Assembly (NCBI GenBank): GCA_019022495.1
Contig: JAFEKR010000002.1
Location: forward strand, 1,674,001-1,738,000
Origin: Epichloe hybrida
Lineage: Eukaryota; Ascomycota; Sordariomycetes; Hypocreales; Clavicipitaceae
DNA length: 64,000 nt
Direction: 5' to 3'
Shown here: positions 60,639 through 64,000 of the stretch, in pieces
Position numbering within the stretch: the first letter of the stretch is position 1
Layout of the letters: every line of letters starts with the position of its first letter
The notes under the pieces: model-generated
Told to the model about the DNA's origin: nothing
What the model saw: the letters and a program-made list of their open reading frames with translations, nothing else
Databases searched by the model: none
Position numbers and translations under genes: made by a program

Positions 60639-61491
60639 GACATCGTCAAGGCCCCTCCAGACACGGCCGGGCCTGCTCTACCGCGCCGCGGCCCCGACCC
60701 CCAAAGCCGTGCCCTCGCTGCAAGCCCTCTCCATAACCCACGTATTCGACCTCCGCTCCGACGTCGAAATCGATCGCCAGGGCGGCCCTCCCGCCGCCGA
60801 CGCCTGCTCCTCGGCCCCTCCCGCCCTCGCCCGCCACCACGTCCCCGTCTTCCAGTCGACCGACTACACGCCCGAGGCCATTGCCCTCCGCTTCCAAGAC
60901 TACGCCGCGGTCGACACCACGGCGGGGTTCGTGTCGGCATACAGGGGCATCCTCGGCGCAGGCGGCGAGCGAGCCTTTGCCCCCATCCTGCGCCATCTGG
61001 CGCAGAGAGACCCCTCGCCGTGCCTGGTCCATTGCACGGCGGGCAAGGACAGAACGGGCCTGATATGCGCCATCGTGCTCTCGCTTTGTGGAGTGGACGA
61101 CCGCACAATTGCGTGGGAGTACGGCCTGACGGATGAGGGACTGGCACCGTTGAAGCCTGCCATGGTGAGAGGGCTGATGGCAGCACCGGGGGTGGCTCTT
61201 GATGAAGAGGGCGCGTTGAGAATGCTGAGCTCGAGGTGGGCGTCTTCGTTCTTTGCTTGATTGTGCGTGCGTGCGTGCGTGCGTGCGTTTGTTTGCTGAC
61301 TCGAGCTCATTTGTAGACCAGAGAGCATGCTTGCCACACTCGAGGCGATCAACGAAGAATATGGGTCCGTGGAAGAGTACGTCTTGAAGCAGTGCAAACT
61401 AACACGGCACGAAATGGTGCAAATACGAGAAAACTTCACCGTGGAAGCGCCGCCCACAACAAACGGCGATACCTCGCGGCCTGCGCTGTGA
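60541..61491 (+). CDS. Tyrosine phosphatase, Y_phosphatase3 type (two exons)
   Basis: Exon 1 is 60541-61235 and exon 2 is 61317-61491, joined through an AGA codon, giving 289 residues. The catalytic loop HCTAGKDRTG is at residues 164-173, with nucleophile Cys165 and Arg171 (C-x5-R). The N-terminal LPNLRDMGNIP matches the NFRDxGG opening of this family (PF13350, related to bacterial IphP), and HVFDLRSDVEID is its second block. Exon 2 supplies the usual C-terminal helix (MLATLEAINEEYGSVEEYV). An internal run of ten Ser codons (60610-60639) is a tca repeat. The start at 60541 is preferred over an in-frame ATG at 60445, because family similarity begins just after it. It dephosphorylates phosphotyrosine or perhaps phosphoinositides; the substrate is unknown. 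Base composition is normal, despite lying ~240 bp from RIP-mutated repeats. Confidence 0.92.
61236..61316 (+). other. Intron of the phosphatase gene
   Basis: 81 bp: donor gag|GTGGGC, branch-like gctgac (61295-61300), acceptor ttgtAG|a. It contains a (gtgc)n microsatellite at about 61263-61287. The donor is weaker than consensus, but removing this segment is the only way to reach the conserved C-terminus; read-through would stop at 61260. Confidence 0.88.
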
Positions 61492-61755
61492 ATGCGTTAC
61501 GACACGGACGGTCTTTGGCAGACCACCTCATCATGGCCAAAACGCGTTCAGACCATTGCCAGAGCCGGAGCATAACGTTGACACGGCACGGTGTATATAT
61601 ATCTGTTTGTTTCGCTGTGCACAGCATCAGTACGTAGATAGCATCATATTATACAACCAAGCTCGTTTAGACTTGTCATGGCTCAAGGCCATCGCTCTGG
61701 AGTCCTCTCTCTACGGCACAAAATGAAACAATACAACACGCATATCTTACATCGC
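61492..61755. other. Convergent intergenic region
   Basis: 264 bp between the stop codons of the phosphatase (+) and mS45 (-) genes; must hold both 3' untranslated regions. No further gene is visible. Confidence 0.6.
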
Positions 61756-62948
61756 TCAAGGAACTGACGTGGGAATCTTGACCACGCCGCGTTTGCGGTC
61801 GTCGAAAGGAGCACCGTATTTCCACCCGGTGCCCTTCCGTGATCGCCCATTTCGGCCAACATCGTCCACCACAACCTCTTTGAATCGGAACTCGTATCGA
61901 TCCGTCTTAACACGCGACGTCATCTTTTCCTCCATTGCTTGTTCCCTGGCCAATTTCCTGGCCACTGAATCCTCCTCCTTCTGGACACTAGCTCTGAACT
62001 TTTCCCTGCTCTCCTCTCTCGGCAAGCCTTTCAAAATATTGCGTTCCATCTTGATAAGCTGGGGCTGTGGAGATCGTGCATCTGCCGAAAGCATCGTCTC
62101 ATGGAAAGTCTTGGCGGCATCTTCACGCGTGAATCGTCTCGACTCTGATACAGGCACAAATAGTTGCTGCATTGTCAACTTGTGAACGTGGACCTCATTG
62201 ACTGGCTCGTGTGGTTCGTTTTTCTCGCCTTCACGGTACGACGTTTTAGGAAGCATGCTCATAACGGCTTTGGCATATGGAGTAGCCAATTTGCTGCCCT
62301 GATGTCCAATTGTTAGCGAGTACTACTTCCTGCCTCAGCTGTTGGAACTCAAGTCATGGTAAGAAGTAGCAAAATGTCAGGAAATGTAAAAAAAAAAACT
62401 TTTAACCATGGGTATGTCTTCAAGACTAATCGAAAATATTTTATGGTTGTCTCATCATATTGCATGCGTAAAATGCGGCGGGCGGTGGAAAGGAACAAGA
62501 CTGATGGGTGTGTGTGGCCTTGGTTACTCACATCCTTTACCCATTGCTTTTCCACCTCCTTCAGCCTGACCACAGCGGCAACACGTCGTACGTCCACTCC
62601 CATCTCTGCCGAGACAGCTTTGAGCGACTCGCCTCTCTTGGTGACCTTATCCCAGATCAAGTCCCTCGTCTGTTCATCGAGAACAGGCTGGCTTCTGAAG
62701 AGAGGATTTTGAGGAAAAGGCTGGTCTGGGAAGGGACCTAGATATCGAGGACCTCGTCCACCCTCAGCTAGTTCTTGGCCGTCCCTCGACTTCAGCCATT
62801 GGTACATTTGCTGACGTGCTTTGCTCATTTTTTCACGGTATTGTGTCGAGCAAAAAGATCGCATAAACGGGGTTGCTGGCCTGGTCGACTGAGGGAGAGC
62901 CAGGTCAGCTGCCAGGGCAGCGGGTGAGCGTCTTATTCTAGGGGGCAT
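61756..62948 (-). CDS. MRPS35: Mitochondrial small-subunit ribosomal protein mS45 (Mrps35/Bot1 family), two exons
   Basis: Exon 1 is 62948-62532 and exon 2 is 62298-61756, both phase 0, giving 319 residues, close to the ~315-345 of yeast relatives. The product matches the Eukaryotic mitochondrial regulator (Bot1p, PF12298) family. The N-terminus is Arg/Ser/Ala-rich with few acidic residues, as in a mitochondrial presequence. The middle block has GPFPDQPFPQNPLFRSQPVL and a helix-rich segment (LIWDKVTKRGESLKAVSAEMGVDVRRVAAVVRL region). Exon 2 starts GSKLATPYAKAVM. The C-terminus is basic and charged. The protein acts in the mitoribosome small subunit; the fission-yeast relative also affects respiration (family knowledge). 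The gene converges with the phosphatase and lies downstream of SSK1 on the same strand. The ATG at 62948 is the first in frame before the presequence. Confidence 0.93.
62299..62531 (-). other. Intron of the mS45 gene
   Basis: 233 bp on the minus strand: donor gat|GTGAGT, branch site gctaac (62312-62317, 13 bases before the acceptor), acceptor atcAG|ggc. Joining is in frame and restores the conserved K-D/G-S-K-L-A-T-P-Y run. Longer than the typical 50-100-bp fungal intron. Confidence 0.9.
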
Positions 62949-63555
62949 GTTTGTGGTATGCAGTCAACTCAGCTTTGGTCGAGCTCCAATGTGGCTGCAC
63001 CGAAGTGAACCGGTGGTGCTGTGGGAGGGATGTGTGTCGCCGCGTGGGTTTATGGAGAATGTATGTATGTATGTAGGCCAGAGACAGGGTTCAATGCTCA
63101 TTGCTGGGAGATGTTTGATTTTTCGGCGTTGGGCGGCCCCATCATTTTTCCGCTCCGTCCATCAGACCCTCTCCAAGGCAAGCCCCTCAAAAAGCCCGTG
63201 GTATTAGATGAAGTCGACGATAAGTCGACGATAAAATTTAATAGTAGAGCTATTCAATTCATTGAGGAAAAAAATGGGCAAAGAAAGTGCTGATGATTAT
63301 GTGTGTAGGTCTAGTTTCCCACCGTGTCATTGACGGCGCTCAGTGTTCTATACAAAGCGCATCGCATGCCCAAATATTCTTACAATCATGCACTTGTTCT
63401 CTATGCCACCGAAATGCCCCCAACAACAACAAAAATTACATGTAGACCATGGAATCTCTCCACTAGTCACTGATGAGCCTATCCCATATCCAAAGATGCC
63501 GTCATCTTCGTCGCTTCAAACGCCATCATAGACCATGTATATACTGCTCGTTTCC
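62949..63555. promoter_or_regulatory. Intergenic region: mS45 promoter and SSK1 3' end
   Basis: 607 bp between two minus-strand genes. It contains a (gtat)n run near 63060-63075 and a direct repeat of gtcgacgataa (63212-63222 and 63223-63233). Short plus-strand open frames here lack any recognisable protein character and are not called. Confidence 0.5.
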
Positions 63556-64000
63556 TCAAGCTGCTACTCTTAATGTTGAGCGACTCTTCTTCGATCTGGC
63601 CTTGGTTACCTGAGCCTTCTTGACCGTTTCCCTCTCTTCATTTTGTTGAGAGTAAGCTTCTTTCCATTTACGCCAGCCATCAAAGTCGATCAGGGCCTGC
63701 ATGCAACCCCATTCCATGACCTTTCGCTCGAGCCACACAAAGTTGACAGGCTAAAATCTGCGATTAGCACGATTTGGGGGGGGTATGAAAATTGAGCTTA
63801 CCTTGGTCAAGAAATCGTTACAGCCAGCAGCCAATGCTTCATGCCTGTCACTCTGAAGCGAACTGGCTGTTAGGGCGACAATGATAACGGGGCTCTTGAA
63901 AAGAGACAATTTTTCAAGCCGATCTTGTTCTTTCAACTCATTGTCGTCTGTTCCACCGGCGCCGTTGTCCGACGTTGACGATGAAAAAACGCCAATTGAG
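63556..64000 (-). CDS. ssk1: SSK1 response regulator, C-terminal part (5' end beyond window)
   Basis: Exons in the window are 63802 to beyond 64000 and 63750-63556, joined phase 0, giving 130 residues up to the stop. They carry the second half of a receiver domain: SPVIIVALTASSLQ with the conserved Thr of the ALTA motif, GCNDFLTK with the conserved Lys, then PVNFVWLERKVMEWGCMQALIDFDGWRKWK, a near-invariant signature of filamentous-fungal SSK1. A Ser/Gly/Asp-rich insert (GVFSSSTSDNGAGG) sits in the receiver domain, as usual for SSK1. The phospho-accepting Asp is upstream, outside the window. In the family, SSK1 receives phosphate from the HPt protein Ypd1 and, when unphosphorylated, activates the MAPKKK of the HOG osmostress pathway. 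The tail after the domain is Lys/Arg-rich. Confidence 0.95.
63751..63801 (-). other. Intron of SSK1
   Basis: 51 bp on the minus strand: donor aag|GTAAGC, branch-like gctaat, acceptor ttttAG|cct. Joining restores FLTK-PVNFVW, the expected receiver-domain sequence. Confidence 0.93.

Noticed and set aside
60536..61457. Long minus-strand open frames opposite the phosphatase (216, 185 and 128 codons)
   Set aside because: Antisense shadows of a GC-rich coding exon, with Arg/Gly or Met repeats complementary to the tca run and no domain.
62356..62741. Plus-strand frames overlapping mS45
   Set aside because: They are the complement of the mS45 exon and intron; the minus-strand product is a clear family match with good splice sites.
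62947..63293. Plus-strand frames between mS45 and SSK1
   Set aside because: Overlapping frames in a promoter/3' region containing simple repeats; no recognisable protein features.

Overview
The window is from a filamentous ascomycete and has two parts. About 60.3 kb is an AT-rich, gene-free block. The last 3.7 kb has ordinary base composition and carries three intron-bearing nuclear genes. The AT-rich block shows repeat-induced point mutation (RIP) directly: CpA and TpG are nearly gone, TpA is everywhere, remaining C is mostly followed by C, T or G, and every recognisable transposon frame is full of TAA/TAG stops. Fungal Copia and Gypsy (chromovirus) proteins can still be read through those stops. 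The three genes look like ordinary Pezizomycotina genes, probably Sordariomycetes; the species cannot be told.

The AT-rich block is a nest of mobile elements, much of which can be unpacked from target-site duplications (TSDs). The oldest layer is Copia E (+): integrase at 1-1241, reverse transcriptase/RNase H at 18972-20775, and its tail at 46384-46862. Copia A (-) sits in E with TSD gccct (1237-1241 and 18972-18976). Gypsy D (+, chromodomain) sits in E with TSD aaata (20771-20775 and 46379-46383). Removing each insert with one TSD copy restores E's reading frame. Inside A lie Gypsy B1 (+, chromodomain, 5802-14043) and C1, a hAT-like terminal-inverted-repeat element (14946-18691) with a 1.7-kb array of 10-bp repeats. 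Inside D lie Copia A2 (-), element C2, Gypsy F (nested in C2) and an inverted half C element. C3 (46871-56281, perfect 8-bp TSD cctataca) lies in E and holds Gypsy B2 (-). From 56.4 to 60.3 kb come C4, which contains a 1.4-kb retroposon G with a 14-bp TSD, a Copia A gag/protease remnant, a palindromic MITE (H) and a 170-bp tandem duplication ending at the composition boundary.

The gene segment has a Y_phosphatase3-type tyrosine phosphatase (+, 60541-61491), a mitochondrial small-subunit ribosomal protein mS45/Mrps35-Bot1 (-, 61756-62948) and the 3' end of the HOG-pathway response regulator SSK1 (-, from 63556 past the window edge). The phosphatase and mS45 genes converge; mS45 and SSK1 run the same way. 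They share no pathway.

The least ordinary material is the C family (hAT-like ends, TATA-centred target sites, phased A-tract subterminal arrays, an exploded decamer satellite) and the G retroposons, which share a 3' end, are flanked by 14-bp duplications and can be checked against empty sites in sister C copies. Domain calls come from reading translations by eye through stops; no alignment or database search was run.
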